Assembly (NCBI GenBank): GCA_032358255.1
Contig: JAULBX010012544.1
Location: forward strand, 1 to 64,000
From: Heterotrichella gracilis
Taxonomy: Eukaryota; Sar; Xanthophyceae; Tribonematales; Xanthonemataceae
Direction: 5' to 3'
DNA: 64,000 nt
Shown piece after piece: positions 9,292 to 19,198 of this stretch. A program made the translations under genes and the position numbers. The stretch's first letter is position 1; every line of letters begins with the position of its first letter. A model generated the notes under the pieces. It made no database searches. It saw only the letters and a list, made by a program, of their open reading frames with translations, and was not told the DNA's origin.

Positions 9292-11604
9292 ATGAAAAAA
9301 ATACACAAATCAATCAAAGCCTTGTCTCTGTTGCTTTTATTAGCCTCCGGTACAACAAAGGCGCAAACCTATTGTGCTGCAGCAGCCACATCGATTAATG
9401 ACGAAGAGATCTTTAACGTAACTTTTGGTACATTAAACAACAGTTCCAATTGTTCTCAAACCGGTGGGGCAGGTTCTATTCTAAATTGTTATTCAAATTA
9501 CACCGGATTAACCGCTCCGATAATTATTCAGGGCTTTTCATATCCTTTGTCTTTCGTAGTGGGTCAATGTAATACCGGAACCTATTCCGGTTATGTTGGA
9601 GCATGGATCGATTATAACCAAAATGGTTTATTCACCGATCCGGGTGAACAAATTTACATGTCGGGTTTAACCACTTTTGCTATTCCGGGTACGACGGTAA
9701 CGGCACCAAGTGTAACAGTGCCTGTAACATCATTGCTTGGTGTAACGCGTATGCGTGTAATTGCTATGGAAAGTGGCATTCCGGGACCATGTTCAAATCC
9801 TACCTGGGGAGAAGTAGAAGACTATAATGTTCAGATCATTTCTGCAACACCATGTTCTTCTGTTCCGGGCGCAAACTCAATAAATGGTCCAACTGCTGCC
9901 ATTTGTCCTAATGCCAATGCGAACATGGGTCTTGCTACTAATTATACTGTGGCAGGGATCACTTACCAATGGTTATCTTCAACCACTTCTTCAGTTGGTC
10001 CGTTCACCGCCATTTCAAATGCAACCAATGCTTCATACTCAGCTACTAATTTAACTGTATCAACTTGGTTTATTGCAACTGCAATTTGTTCAAATGTGAG
10101 TGGAACTACAACAGCTACCGGTACTCAGGTTATCGTGGCTGGAACAACTACCAATTCCGTTCCATATTATGAAAGTTTTGAAGGTATTGGTGTTCCAAAT
10201 CAATTGCCTAATTGTTCGTGGGTGGGAAGTAATATTCCTACCAATTGCCAAACCTATGTGAGTTCTAATACCTTAGGCAGAACACCACGCACCGGATCTA
10301 AATTCGCCTCTTTTTTCTATAATCCGGGTGGAACACGTTATTTTTATACCAATGGTATTCAATTAGAGGCTGGAATCACTTACTCTGCTTCACTTTGGTA
10401 CCAAACAGAATATTACGGGTACAACAACTGGACAGATCTTTCAATTCTATATGGTACTACTCAAACCCCAACCGGTTTAGTGAGCATCGCCTCTACGAAT
10501 GGTCCTGCTATCAGTAATGTTTACAAACAATTGTCAAATACATTTACAGTAGCAACTCCCGGTTTATATTATTTTGCGATCAGAGCAACCGGAAATACCG
10601 GCTCTTCAGCACAATATTTGACCTGGGATGACCTTTCTATTACCATTCCTTGTACACCTGCTTCAGGTAACAACCCGACTGTAACTGTGAGCGCCAGTTC
10701 TAACACTATTTGTGAAGGACAAAGTGTGAACATCACAGCAAGTGGTGCAGCAACTTATACATGGAGCAATGGTAGCAACAGCAATGTATTGACAGAAACT
10801 CCTTTAGATGATATTACTTACAATGTTGTGGGTTCAAATTCATTAACAGGATGTACACAAACTGTTTCACAAGCCATCGTGGTGAGTCCATCTCCAACTG
10901 TATTTATTGTGGCAGATAAGGTAACTGTGTGTGCCGGTTCTCCAGCAGTATTAACTGCTTTAGGTGGAGTAACCTATACTTGGAACAACGGTTCTTTACT
11001 TAATTCAACTTCTGTGAGTCCTACTGTAACAACAACATACACTGTATTAGCATCTAATGCAGCAGGTTGTACTTCACAGTCAACTCAACAGATCACTGTA
11101 AACAACTTGCCAAATGTAAGTGCTGCTACCAGCAATGTAAATGACATGTGTGTGCGCGAAACTGTTAACTTAACTGGTACCGGTGCAGTGACTTATCAAT
11201 GGATCTCAAGTTCATCACCTATCATTTATCAAGGTTCTCCTATTTCGGTTTCACCGAATGTAACAACTACCTATACCTTAACCGGTACAGATGCAAACGG
11301 TTGTTCTAAATCAGTGACCTTGGTTCAAAACGTAAGTGAGTGTGTTGGAATTACTAAGTTTGGCGCTGATGCTAATTCTATCAGTGTTTTCCCTAATCCA
11401 ACAAACGGCGAACTAACCATTGAAACTCGTAACAATTCATTCAAGGTTATTGAATTAGTTGATTTAGGCGGCCGTGTGATCCTTTCAAGTTCTAGTTCTG
11501 ATGAAACCATTCAATTAAACATGAACGCAGTTTCAAACGGAATTTATTATGTGAAAGTTCAATCAAACACTTCTGCTGAAGTGATCAAAATTGTAAAGAA
11601 CTAA
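9292..11604 (+). CDS. GEVED-domain T9SS type A adhesin
   Basis: A 770-residue secreted protein. Order: signal peptide (1-24, ending TTKAQ); a GEVED domain (about 60-185) with WIDYNQNGLFTDPGEQ and the signature WGEVEDYNV; an Ig-like segment; a choice-of-anchor J jelly-roll (FEGIGVPNQLP to LTWDDLSITIPC); three Ig-like repeats; and a type A sorting tail (VFPNPTNGEL to VIKIVKN). The C-terminal two thirds is close to that of the 6042 gene, so these genes appear to have exchanged or duplicated modules. A terminator follows at 11629. GEVED domains are common in Bacteroidota surface proteins, and no ligand can be assigned. Confidence 0.87.
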   Translation: MKKIHKSIKALSLLLLLASGTTKAQTYCAAAATSINDEEIFNVTFGTLNNSSNCSQTGGAGSILNCYSNYTGLTAPIIIQGFSYPLSFVVGQCNTGTYSGYVGAWIDYNQNGLFTDPGEQIYMSGLTTFAIPGTTVTAPSVTVPVTSLLGVTRMRVIAMESGIPGPCSNPTWGEVEDYNVQIISATPCSSVPGANSINGPTAAICPNANANMGLATNYTVAGITYQWLSSTTSSVGPFTAISNATNASYSATNLTVSTWFIATAICSNVSGTTTATGTQVIVAGTTTNSVPYYESFEGIGVPNQLPNCSWVGSNIPTNCQTYVSSNTLGRTPRTGSKFASFFYNPGGTRYFYTNGIQLEAGITYSASLWYQTEYYGYNNWTDLSILYGTTQTPTGLVSIASTNGPAISNVYKQLSNTFTVATPGLYYFAIRATGNTGSSAQYLTWDDLSITIPCTPASGNNPTVTVSASSNTICEGQSVNITASGAATYTWSNGSNSNVLTETPLDDITYNVVGSNSLTGCTQTVSQAIVVSPSPTVFIVADKVTVCAGSPAVLTALGGVTYTWNNGSLLNSTSVSPTVTTTYTVLASNAAGCTSQSTQQITVNNLPNVSAATSNVNDMCVRETVNLTGTGAVTYQWISSSSPIIYQGSPISVSPNVTTTYTLTGTDANGCSKSVTLVQNVSECVGITKFGADANSISVFPNPTNGELTIETRNNSFKVIELVDLGGRVILSSSSSDETIQLNMNAVSNGIYYVKVQSNTSAEVIKIVKN

Positions 11605-11628
11605 TCTTCACACCTAATGTTTTTAAAG

Positions 11629-11657
11629 AGCTCCACCTTTGGGTGGGGCTTTTTTTT
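11629..11657 (+). terminator. Intrinsic terminator after the 9292 gene
   Basis: AGCTCCACC pairs with GGTGGGGCT (one G-T pair) around a TTTG loop and is followed by seven T residues. Confidence 0.85.
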
Positions 11658-11742
11658 ATGTTAATTTTTTTATTCCATTAAAAATTAACATGAAAATTTG
11701 ATTTTTTGTTTTAAGTTTGATAAATCTATAAACACACATCCT

Positions 11743-14700
11743 ATGAAAAAAAATTACCAATTCATTAAAATGTTTGTTCTGCTCCTGTGCTTAAGCACGT
11801 TTAAGCAGAATGCCCAGATCTCCGGTGTGGTTACTATTAACAGTGGTGCAGCTACAGCCGGCACAAATTATCAGACATTTAGTGCCCTTGCCACGGCATT
11901 AAACACTTCCGGTATTAACGGAACTCTGGTAGTAAACGTGGTGGCATCCACAGGGCCTTATGTGGAGCAGGTACAATTTAATTCCATTACCGGCACCTCT
12001 TCAACCAACACCATTACCATTAATGGAAATGGTAACACCATAACTTTCAATAGCAGCAATGCTTCCATGCCATGGGTAGTATTATTGAATGGAGCTGATC
12101 GCATGTTCTTTAATAATTTATCGATGATCGGTACCGGAACTTATGCCTATTGTGCACATTTAACCAATGGAGCCGATTATAACACGTTCACAGCATGTAC
12201 TTTTTCGGTACCGGCAAACAACACCAGTGCCAATCAGTTCCCGGTAGTGTTCAGTGGATCGCAGACCAGCTATGGTTCATTTGGTAATTCAGGTAATTAC
12301 AATACCTTTTTGACGTGTAATATGCGTAATGGTTATTATGGCGTATCTATGTATGGAAATACCTCTAGTCCATGGATCACTGACAATCGCATTGAGAATT
12401 GTTCCATACAGGATTTTTACCGCTCAGGTATTTATGCCTATTATTGTAAAAATACAAATCTAAAAAACAACGTGATCGAACGTCCAAACCGTACCAACTG
12501 GACAACCACTTATGCTATTTGGTTTTATTATCAAAACGGTGGTATGTGTGAAGGAAACAGAGTGCAACGTTTATTTGATGGTGTTGGCGGAAGTACCAAT
12601 ACCAGCCAGTGTTTTGGAATTTATGCGTACTGGAATTCAGCCAATGGCGGCGGTACCAACAGAAATACCATTCGCAACAATATTATTTCGAATATCAATC
12701 ACAATGGACAAATTTATGGAATGTACGCCCTTTACATTGATGGTTATGTTTACCATAATACCATTTCACTTGACAATGCCACTTCAACCAGCGGAAGTAC
12801 CACCTATGGCTTATTCTCCTATCAAACTTCAGGGTATGATGTAGATGTGAAAGACAATATTATTTCTATTTCCAGAGGAGGAACCGGAACAAAATATTGC
12901 GTATACTACAATTCAGGTGTAGTTTCTAATTTTAATAATATATACATGAATGCTGCCGCGGGCACCAATTATGTGGGGTATTTTAATGCGAACGCCACCA
13001 CCATAGCTGCTTTTCAGGGACAAGGCACGGATGCGAACAGTATTTCTTTAAACCCACAGTACACAAGTATTGCGGGATTTAATTACATACCTACCAATGC
13101 CGCCGTTAATAATTTAGGTACACCGGTAGGTGTGGCTTCTGATATTAATTTTGCTCCTCGCTCTGGTACCACCCCGGATATGGGTGCTCATGAGTTTTTA
13201 AGCATTCAATGTGTCGGAACTCCAAGTGCGAATTCGGTATCTCCTGCTACCATTACTGTTTGTCCTGGAGAAAATTTGCAGTTAGGCGTAGCCAACTACT
13301 ACAGTGATTTAGGTATAACCTATCAGTGGCAAACCTCTACCACTTCTTCTGTAGGTCCATTCACTTCGGTACCGGGGGCTACCAATGTAACTTACAGTAC
13401 TCCTTCTATTACAAATACAACCTATTATTCAATTGTGATGACTTGCACAAATGGTAATGGAAATATTTCTCCGGTTGGAATTGTGAACGTAGCAGGAACA
13501 ACTACTTCTACTGTACCATATTATGAAAACTTTGAAGGGATCAATGGTAGTAATAAATTACCTAATTGCTCGTGGACATCCAATTCATTGGGTACAAATT
13601 GTTTAACACATACCACCACACTTAGTCAAAACCGTAGTGCTAATTCAGGAAGTAAATACGCTACCTTTTACGGGTACTATATTACCGGAACCAATTATTT
13701 TTATACCAATGCCATGCAGTTAAATGCAGGTGTAACCTATTCTGCATCTCTGTTCTATAAAACAGAATATTATGGGTATACCAATTTTACGGATCTTTCC
13801 ATCTTAGTTGGTCCAAATCAAAACACAACCGGTTTGGTACCTGTTGCCTCTTCCAACGGTGCAGCGTCGAGTTTGATCTATAAATCACTGTCTAATACCT
13901 TCACGGTAGCTACATCTGGATTATACTATGTGGCAGTGGCTGCAACCAGTAATGGAAGTTATGGTGCATATTATTTGTCCTGGGACGATTTAAGGATCGA
14001 TGTACCATGCGATATCAATTCTCCAACCGTTACTTTAAGTCCAGCTACACAAACCATCTGTAAAGGTGATGTGGTAAATATCACAGCGGCAGGTGCCGAT
14101 GATTATTTGTGGAATACCGGTGATACAGGACCAACATTTACAAACACGCCGAATAATAACACCACCTATTATGTGGTTGCTACCAGTTCGTTAAGTGGTT
14201 GTTCGGTAACCTTACAATCAAATGTCATCGTGAACGATTCTCCGGTTATTATTGCTCATGCTGCTTCTCCGGTAATTTGTGCAGGTGAGTCGGTCAATAT
14301 TACAGCGGTAGGTGCATTAACCTACACCTGGAGTACGGCTTCTACAAACCCCGTTATTACTGTTTCTCCAAACAGTACCACCTCATATACCGTTTTAGGA
14401 TCTAATGCCAATAACTGTCAGTCATCTGCAGTGGCTTTAATTACCGTCAATCCAAATCCAACTGTTACTGTTACAAGCAATGCCGCAGATCCTAATCAGA
14501 TTTGTGTGGGTGATCAAATTACTCTGACAGGAAACGGTGCCACAAGTTATGTATGGGCAGCAAGCTCTATTTACATTACTGGTTCACCGGTATTGGTGAA
14601 TCCAATGGTAAGTACAGCTTACACCTTAACAGGAACAAATGCCTCAGGTTGCAAAGGATCTTCTGTTCTTTTATTAAATGTGGGTGAGTGTACCGGAATT

Positions 14701-14952
14701 GCACAGCAATCAATAAGTAACAGCAATTTGCAGGTTTTCCCAAATCCTACTAACGGAGATTTCTCGGTGAAGACAGCTAATTCAGAAAGTAAATTCATTG
14801 AGATCAGTGATCTAACTGGACGTGTGGTCTATTCAGTTAACACCACTGCTGAAACGCTTCCTATTTCTCTTAAAGCCTATGCAAACGGTGTGTATTATTT
14901 AAGGGTTCAAACTAAAACAACAAACGATTTTGTGAAGATCATTAAAAACTAA
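11743..14952 (+). CDS. T9SS type A adhesin with beta-helix N-terminal domain
   Basis: A 1069-residue paralogue of the 6042 protein. ATG 11743 is preferred because MKKNYQFIKMFVLLL begins a normal signal peptide; an in-frame ATG at 11698 would overlap likely promoter sequence (TAAGTTTG at 11712-11719). Order: signal peptide; beta-helix with N-rich coils (about 30-460, closing with PDMGAHEFL); Ig-like segment; choice-of-anchor J jelly-roll (FEGINGSNKLP to LSWDDLRI); three Ig-like repeats; type A sorting tail (VFPNPTNGDF to FVKIIKN). The helix is about 21 residues longer than in the 6042 protein and looks like the complete version. A terminator follows at 14975. Confidence 0.86.
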   Translation: MKKNYQFIKMFVLLLCLSTFKQNAQISGVVTINSGAATAGTNYQTFSALATALNTSGINGTLVVNVVASTGPYVEQVQFNSITGTSSTNTITINGNGNTITFNSSNASMPWVVLLNGADRMFFNNLSMIGTGTYAYCAHLTNGADYNTFTACTFSVPANNTSANQFPVVFSGSQTSYGSFGNSGNYNTFLTCNMRNGYYGVSMYGNTSSPWITDNRIENCSIQDFYRSGIYAYYCKNTNLKNNVIERPNRTNWTTTYAIWFYYQNGGMCEGNRVQRLFDGVGGSTNTSQCFGIYAYWNSANGGGTNRNTIRNNIISNINHNGQIYGMYALYIDGYVYHNTISLDNATSTSGSTTYGLFSYQTSGYDVDVKDNIISISRGGTGTKYCVYYNSGVVSNFNNIYMNAAAGTNYVGYFNANATTIAAFQGQGTDANSISLNPQYTSIAGFNYIPTNAAVNNLGTPVGVASDINFAPRSGTTPDMGAHEFLSIQCVGTPSANSVSPATITVCPGENLQLGVANYYSDLGITYQWQTSTTSSVGPFTSVPGATNVTYSTPSITNTTYYSIVMTCTNGNGNISPVGIVNVAGTTTSTVPYYENFEGINGSNKLPNCSWTSNSLGTNCLTHTTTLSQNRSANSGSKYATFYGYYITGTNYFYTNAMQLNAGVTYSASLFYKTEYYGYTNFTDLSILVGPNQNTTGLVPVASSNGAASSLIYKSLSNTFTVATSGLYYVAVAATSNGSYGAYYLSWDDLRIDVPCDINSPTVTLSPATQTICKGDVVNITAAGADDYLWNTGDTGPTFTNTPNNNTTYYVVATSSLSGCSVTLQSNVIVNDSPVIIAHAASPVICAGESVNITAVGALTYTWSTASTNPVITVSPNSTTSYTVLGSNANNCQSSAVALITVNPNPTVTVTSNAADPNQICVGDQITLTGNGATSYVWAASSIYITGSPVLVNPMVSTAYTLTGTNASGCKGSSVLLLNVGECTGIAQQSISNSNLQVFPNPTNGDFSVKTANSESKFIEISDLTGRVVYSVNTTAETLPISLKAYANGVYYLRVQTKTTNDFVKIIKN

Positions 14953-14974
14953 TCTTCCTTCTCCTTTTTTTAAG

Positions 14975-15006
14975 AACTCCACCCTAATACGGTGGAGTTT
15001 TTTGTT
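14975..15006 (+). terminator. Intrinsic terminator after the 11743 gene
   Basis: AACTCCACC pairs with GGTGGAGTT around a seven-base loop and is followed by a T-run. Confidence 0.85.
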
Positions 15007-15537
15007 TTAATTAGTCGACCCTCAAAAAGTCGGTTTTTATTTTTATCATGTAAAATTTAGGATCAAACGATACTTATAACAGATAATAATTAAAGGGCAA
15101 TGGTGGACGGGGTCTGCTGTCCGGCCTTCGAGAAATTACGTAGAGATCAAGAGTCGCGTTTCTGGTGTTCTAAGCAGGCGGCAGGCGCTATTCAAATTTC
15201 TTTATTTGAGCGTCCATGCGCGCCCTTCGCCTGCGGCAGAAACAAGACTCGTAGATCTCAAGGAATTTCTCGTAAGCCTTGATTTTTGGTTCTTTTGATC
15301 AAGCAAAAGAACATGAAAAATTATTATCATTAATCTGCCGAAAAGATAACACGAATGGAACTTTTCCTGCAAACTAAAACATCACAACTGACAATTTTGG
15401 CCTTTATGGGCAAGCAATTTAGAGATTTTTGAGCATCCACTAATTAGAGTGGATGAACCAAAAACATAATTTTACTTAAACCATACCAATGATATAAATC
15501 TTTCAAGTATTTTAGCTTTCTCAAAAGAGCCTTGATT
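15007..15537. other. Non-coding gap of 531 bp with a GC-richer tract
   Basis: No convincing gene. The part at about 15100-15290 is clearly GC-richer than its surroundings, with GGCGGCAGGCGC and CGCCTGCGGCAG in opposite orientation (an imperfect inverted pair). It continues into TTGGTTCTTTT and AAGCAAAAGAAC at about 15290-15311, another inverted pair. A 60-codon frame at 15100-15282 is rich in Cys and Arg, lacks a known fold and is probably spurious. The composition suggests a dispersed repeat or decayed element. The segment 15480-15537 should hold the promoter of the next gene, but no good TAnnTTTG box is seen. Confidence 0.5.
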
Positions 15538-17295
15538 ATGTTCAAACGAAAGTATGGAAGTCTGGTCTTGATTTTATTTTACTCATTACAAGGGTTCTGT
15601 AAAATTATACCGGCCAATGAGGCCGTGCTTCACTACAATACGGTTTATTTTGAAGAAGAATTTGTAAAAGGAGGACTCACATACGAGTTAGTGTATTTTG
15701 ATTCCATACCGGGTTCAAAGAGAGGGGAATTAAAGACAATCAAAAACAAAGTTCCGGCCTTCTGGTCAGAGGCATTAAACTGGAATTCCACTTATTTTTG
15801 GAAAGTAAGGGTATTTGACAAAAAGCAGCATGAATTAAGTTCAGGCACCTGGCATCAATTTAAAACACTCAATGTAGTTTCGCAAAATAAAGAGAAAACA
15901 CGTTTGGTCGTAAAAACAAATGCCGTAAAAAAACATGCCGGCGGTTATATCAGTTTAGATTATTCCCGTTCTATTTATGACCGACAAGGAAATATGATTT
16001 GGACCATCCCGGTGGCAGAATCAATGGATCCGGAAAAGAATCAGATCAGAGATTTAAAAATCACGCACGATAACACCCTTACTTTTTTAAACGGAAGTTT
16101 TCCGCTGGAAATAGATCTGGAAGGAAACATACTTTGGACCGCACCTTATCCTTTTATTTTAAATTCAGATACGGTTTTTTATCACCATGATTTTAAAAAA
16201 ACCAATAGGGGAACATACATGGTAATGGGCAATAAAAAAGCCTATAGAAGAGTACTGGGCGATTATCCTTTGGAACGGCTTAATAAGGAATTTGAAGTAA
16301 AAATAATAGACGGGCAAAAGTACTGCAAGGTGCTCATGAATTGTATACTTGAATTTGATAAAAAGGGACAAGTTATTTGGATGTGGGATGCTAACGATTA
16401 TGTAACGGATGAAGATCTGAATATAAAAAAAGGTCCAATGAAAATACCCGGTTTTGCGACACATGCCAATGCCTTTAGTGAAGATGAAGCCGGAACTAAA
16501 GTTTATGTTGGATTCAGAGATTTGAGTCGTATTGTGAAAATAGATAAACAAAGCAAAAAGGTGGAGCAAAGTTATGGTGAGAAATATCCTTCAGGAGAAG
16601 CCAGGCTGGCAAACAATTTATTTAAACGGCAACACGATGCGAGTATAACAAAACGCCATACCATTTTATTACTCAATAATAACAGTCCACCCGGCGGTGG
16701 CGGCGGCGTTTCAAGTGCCATGGAAATAAAGGAGGAGGGTTTGCCCGGTGACAGCATTTTGGTTTGGAAATTTGATCTGAACTTTGATACGCTTACGAAT
16801 GGTAAAAGTATTAGCGGGGGAAACATGGTTGAACTACCAAATTCAAATTTTTTGGTTTGTGCAGGATTACTGAACCGGCTTTTTGAAGTGAGTCGTTCAA
16901 AGGAGATTGTGTGGGACGCGTTTGTGGAGGCAAAAAAAGAAGAAGAAACCCAATGGAGAAGTTCTCCACAATACAGATGCAACTGGATCAAGGAACTTAA
17001 ATGGTCGCATTTTTTGTGTGAACTTGGCGAACATAAGTTGGATGTGGATAAGGGAAATTATGATCTGTTGATATACAACACCGGACAACAGGCCGATTCA
17101 TATCACATTGAACTACTCAATGAAAACGGACAAAGTCTGCAAAAAGAGGAAACAAAAATTCTGCAGGTAGGTAAGAACTTAAAACATAGCATTCGTGTAA
17201 ATCAACAGCAACTTCAATCTAAAACGCTTTCAGTACTTGTTAAATCTAATCATTCAGCCGATTATAAAATCATTCAACTTTTTCTTAATCACTAA
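15538..17295 (+). CDS. Secreted arylsulfotransferase-like (ASST) protein, first of tandem pair
   Basis: A 585-residue exported protein from ATG 15538. Order: signal peptide (1-21); an N-terminal fibronectin-like domain (about 25-115, with WNSTYFWKVRVFD); then a beta-propeller like arylsulfate sulfotransferases (PF05935/PF14269). Propeller blades show as repeated GNILW, GQVIWMWD and KEIVWDA motifs. Three histidine blocks, YHHDFKKTNRGTYMV, ATHANAFSEDE with VGFRDLSRIVKID, and RQHDASI with LLNNN, occupy the order of the active-site histidine/arginine segments in ASST. ASST moves sulfate between phenolic donors and acceptors. A structural propeller without activity is the alternative. No type A sorting tail is present. 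The paralogue starts four bases after the stop, so the two are one operon. Confidence 0.7.
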   Translation: MFKRKYGSLVLILFYSLQGFCKIIPANEAVLHYNTVYFEEEFVKGGLTYELVYFDSIPGSKRGELKTIKNKVPAFWSEALNWNSTYFWKVRVFDKKQHELSSGTWHQFKTLNVVSQNKEKTRLVVKTNAVKKHAGGYISLDYSRSIYDRQGNMIWTIPVAESMDPEKNQIRDLKITHDNTLTFLNGSFPLEIDLEGNILWTAPYPFILNSDTVFYHHDFKKTNRGTYMVMGNKKAYRRVLGDYPLERLNKEFEVKIIDGQKYCKVLMNCILEFDKKGQVIWMWDANDYVTDEDLNIKKGPMKIPGFATHANAFSEDEAGTKVYVGFRDLSRIVKIDKQSKKVEQSYGEKYPSGEARLANNLFKRQHDASITKRHTILLLNNNSPPGGGGGVSSAMEIKEEGLPGDSILVWKFDLNFDTLTNGKSISGGNMVELPNSNFLVCAGLLNRLFEVSRSKEIVWDAFVEAKKEEETQWRSSPQYRCNWIKELKWSHFLCELGEHKLDVDKGNYDLLIYNTGQQADSYHIELLNENGQSLQKEETKILQVGKNLKHSIRVNQQQLQSKTLSVLVKSNHSADYKIIQLFLNH

Positions 17296-17298
17296 CAC

Positions 17299-19128
17299 AT
17301 GTCGTTTATTCAATTCAGCTTAGTTCAATCTTCTAATACCAGAGATCTTTCGAGAGATAGGAAGAGACTTCCATTGTTTAATTCTTACACTAAGACAGTA
17401 CTATTTTTTTTATTTCTCTTGTATTTCACCGGCAGCATAAAAGCCGATGTGTTTCCGAAGGATAATAGTACACTGAATTATACCACGGTGTATTTTGAGA
17501 ATGAATTGACAGATAAAGCCATTCGATATGAGTTGTTTGTTTATTCTGATTCTTTGATGACACAATTGTTTCGAAAAGCAGAAAATAAAGTACCGGCTTT
17601 TTGGGTGTCCGATCTTACATGGGCCACAAGGTATTTCTGGCAGGTAAAAGCCTACCATCAAAATGGCGAACGTCTTTCTGTTTCAGCTATTCATTCGTTT
17701 CACATCATGAAGATAGCCTATCAAAGTTATGATGAAATAAGGATTGATGTGATTAAAAATAATAAGGAGAAACACAGCGGAGGCCTCATTAGTTTAGATT
17801 ATACACGTTCTATCATTAACCGAGAAGGGAAACCCGTATGGACCATTCCTCCGGTCGACAGCATTGAGATCAAAAATACTCACATCAGGGACCTTAGGAT
17901 CACAGCAGATAACACCATTACTTTTTTAACCATCAGGGTGCCATATGAGATTGATTTTAGTGGTAAACTTTTATGGAAAGCCCCTTTTCCATGTATTTTT
18001 AAGGGAGACACAGTTATTTATCACCATGATTTTAAAAAAACCAAACGAGGAACCTATATGGTTTTAGGGGACAGAAAAGTGTATCGTCGCTTGTTTGGTA
18101 ATTATTCAGACGAAGCCTTAAAACTGGAACCGGACGCTGTAAAAATAGATGGCATTATTTATAAAAGAACGCTGGTGACCTTGTTGCTTGAATTTGACCG
18201 TTCTGGAAAGATCATCTGGTATTGGGATGCCAACGAATACATTGATGATGTGGATTTTAATTATAAGAAAAATCCAACTGGTGTTTCAAATTTCGCTACA
18301 CATGCCAATGCTTTTAGTGAGAATGAACAGGGAACGAAAGTGTATGTTGGTTTTAGAGATTTGAGTCGCGTCGTTAAAATTGATAAAAAAACAAAAGTGG
18401 TGGAAACGAGTTATGGAGAACGTTATCCTTCGGGTGAGGCAAGAATTCCGGTAAAAATGTTAAATCAACACGATGCTAATGTGACCAATCACAATAGTAT
18501 TTATGTCTTTAATAACAATGGTTTTAAAAATGAAGAGGGCGTTTCAAGCATCTTGGAATTGAAAGATAATGCCGGGCCCAAAGACAGTGTTGTGTTATGG
18601 AAATTTGACCTGAATTTTGATACGCTTAGCAAGGGAAAAAGTGCTAATGGTGGAGATATTGTAGAGTTATCAGCCAATAACCTTTTATTTTGCGCCGGGG
18701 CTTTAAATAGGGTGTTTGAAATCACCAAAGAGAAAGAAATTGTATGGGATGCCTTTTTGTATTCACGTGGGATCAATGATACCTTGTGGCAAGCGTTTAT
18801 TCAATACAGAGCCAACTGGATTGATCAATTAAACTGGTATTATTTTTTGGCCCAAACCTCTTCTTCTGATTTAAACGAAGGAAGTGTAGAATTAAGCATT
18901 ACTAATACCGGAAATTGTGAAGATTCTTATAGTATTGAGGTGTATTCATCAGAAAATAAACTGCTGCACAAAAGTGAGACTAAGAGCATAAAAAGTATGG
19001 AAGCCCATAAGGAGGTTTTGAAATTGAATAAACGAGGTGAAAATCGACATAAACGAGCAAAAGGACAAAAAGGAGAATTCATTTTGGTTAAGTCTCTTAA
19101 TTCCGGCAAAACAAAATTGTTAAAATAG
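17299..19128 (+). CDS. Secreted arylsulfotransferase-like (ASST) protein, second of tandem pair
   Basis: A 609-residue paralogue of the preceding protein with the same order of blocks: fibronectin-like N-terminus (WATRYFWQVKAY), propeller, YHHDFKKTKRGTYMV, FATHANAFSENE, VGFRDLSRVVKID, NQHDANVTNH and KEIVWDA. The signal peptide is preceded by an unusually long polar stretch of about 32 residues before TVLFFLFLLYFTG. No internal ATG offers a shorter start, so a non-ATG start nearer the hydrophobic core is possible. The C-terminus is basic (GENRHKRAKGQKGEF), unlike its partner, and carries no recognisable T9SS tail. Likely role as for the first copy; substrates unknown. Confidence 0.68.
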   Translation: MSFIQFSLVQSSNTRDLSRDRKRLPLFNSYTKTVLFFLFLLYFTGSIKADVFPKDNSTLNYTTVYFENELTDKAIRYELFVYSDSLMTQLFRKAENKVPAFWVSDLTWATRYFWQVKAYHQNGERLSVSAIHSFHIMKIAYQSYDEIRIDVIKNNKEKHSGGLISLDYTRSIINREGKPVWTIPPVDSIEIKNTHIRDLRITADNTITFLTIRVPYEIDFSGKLLWKAPFPCIFKGDTVIYHHDFKKTKRGTYMVLGDRKVYRRLFGNYSDEALKLEPDAVKIDGIIYKRTLVTLLLEFDRSGKIIWYWDANEYIDDVDFNYKKNPTGVSNFATHANAFSENEQGTKVYVGFRDLSRVVKIDKKTKVVETSYGERYPSGEARIPVKMLNQHDANVTNHNSIYVFNNNGFKNEEGVSSILELKDNAGPKDSVVLWKFDLNFDTLSKGKSANGGDIVELSANNLLFCAGALNRVFEITKEKEIVWDAFLYSRGINDTLWQAFIQYRANWIDQLNWYYFLAQTSSSDLNEGSVELSITNTGNCEDSYSIEVYSSENKLLHKSETKSIKSMEAHKEVLKLNKRGENRHKRAKGQKGEFILVKSLNSGKTKLLK

Positions 19129-19149
19129 CTCTGTTTAAAATTATTTTCA

Positions 19150-19178
19150 TTGAATTAACATTTTTTTTAATACATTCG
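19150..19178 (+). promoter_or_regulatory. Predicted promoter for the 19199 adhesin gene
   Basis: TTG at 19150-19152 and TACATTCG at 19171-19178 fit the Bacteroidota -33 and -7 elements with an 18-base spacer and one mismatch (TTCG for TTTG). The ATG follows 20 bases later. Confidence 0.45.
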
Positions 19179-19198
19179 TAACAAATAACATTTTAACT

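Noticed and set aside
15100-15282. A 60-codon plus-strand frame in the GC-rich tract
   Set aside because: Cys/Arg-rich, no fold or homologue recognised, sits in repeat-like DNA with inverted words. Probably spurious.
16165-16991. Two minus-strand frames of 134 and 139 codons
   Set aside because: They lie antisense within the ASST-like gene, have no family features, and mirror its strong coding signal.
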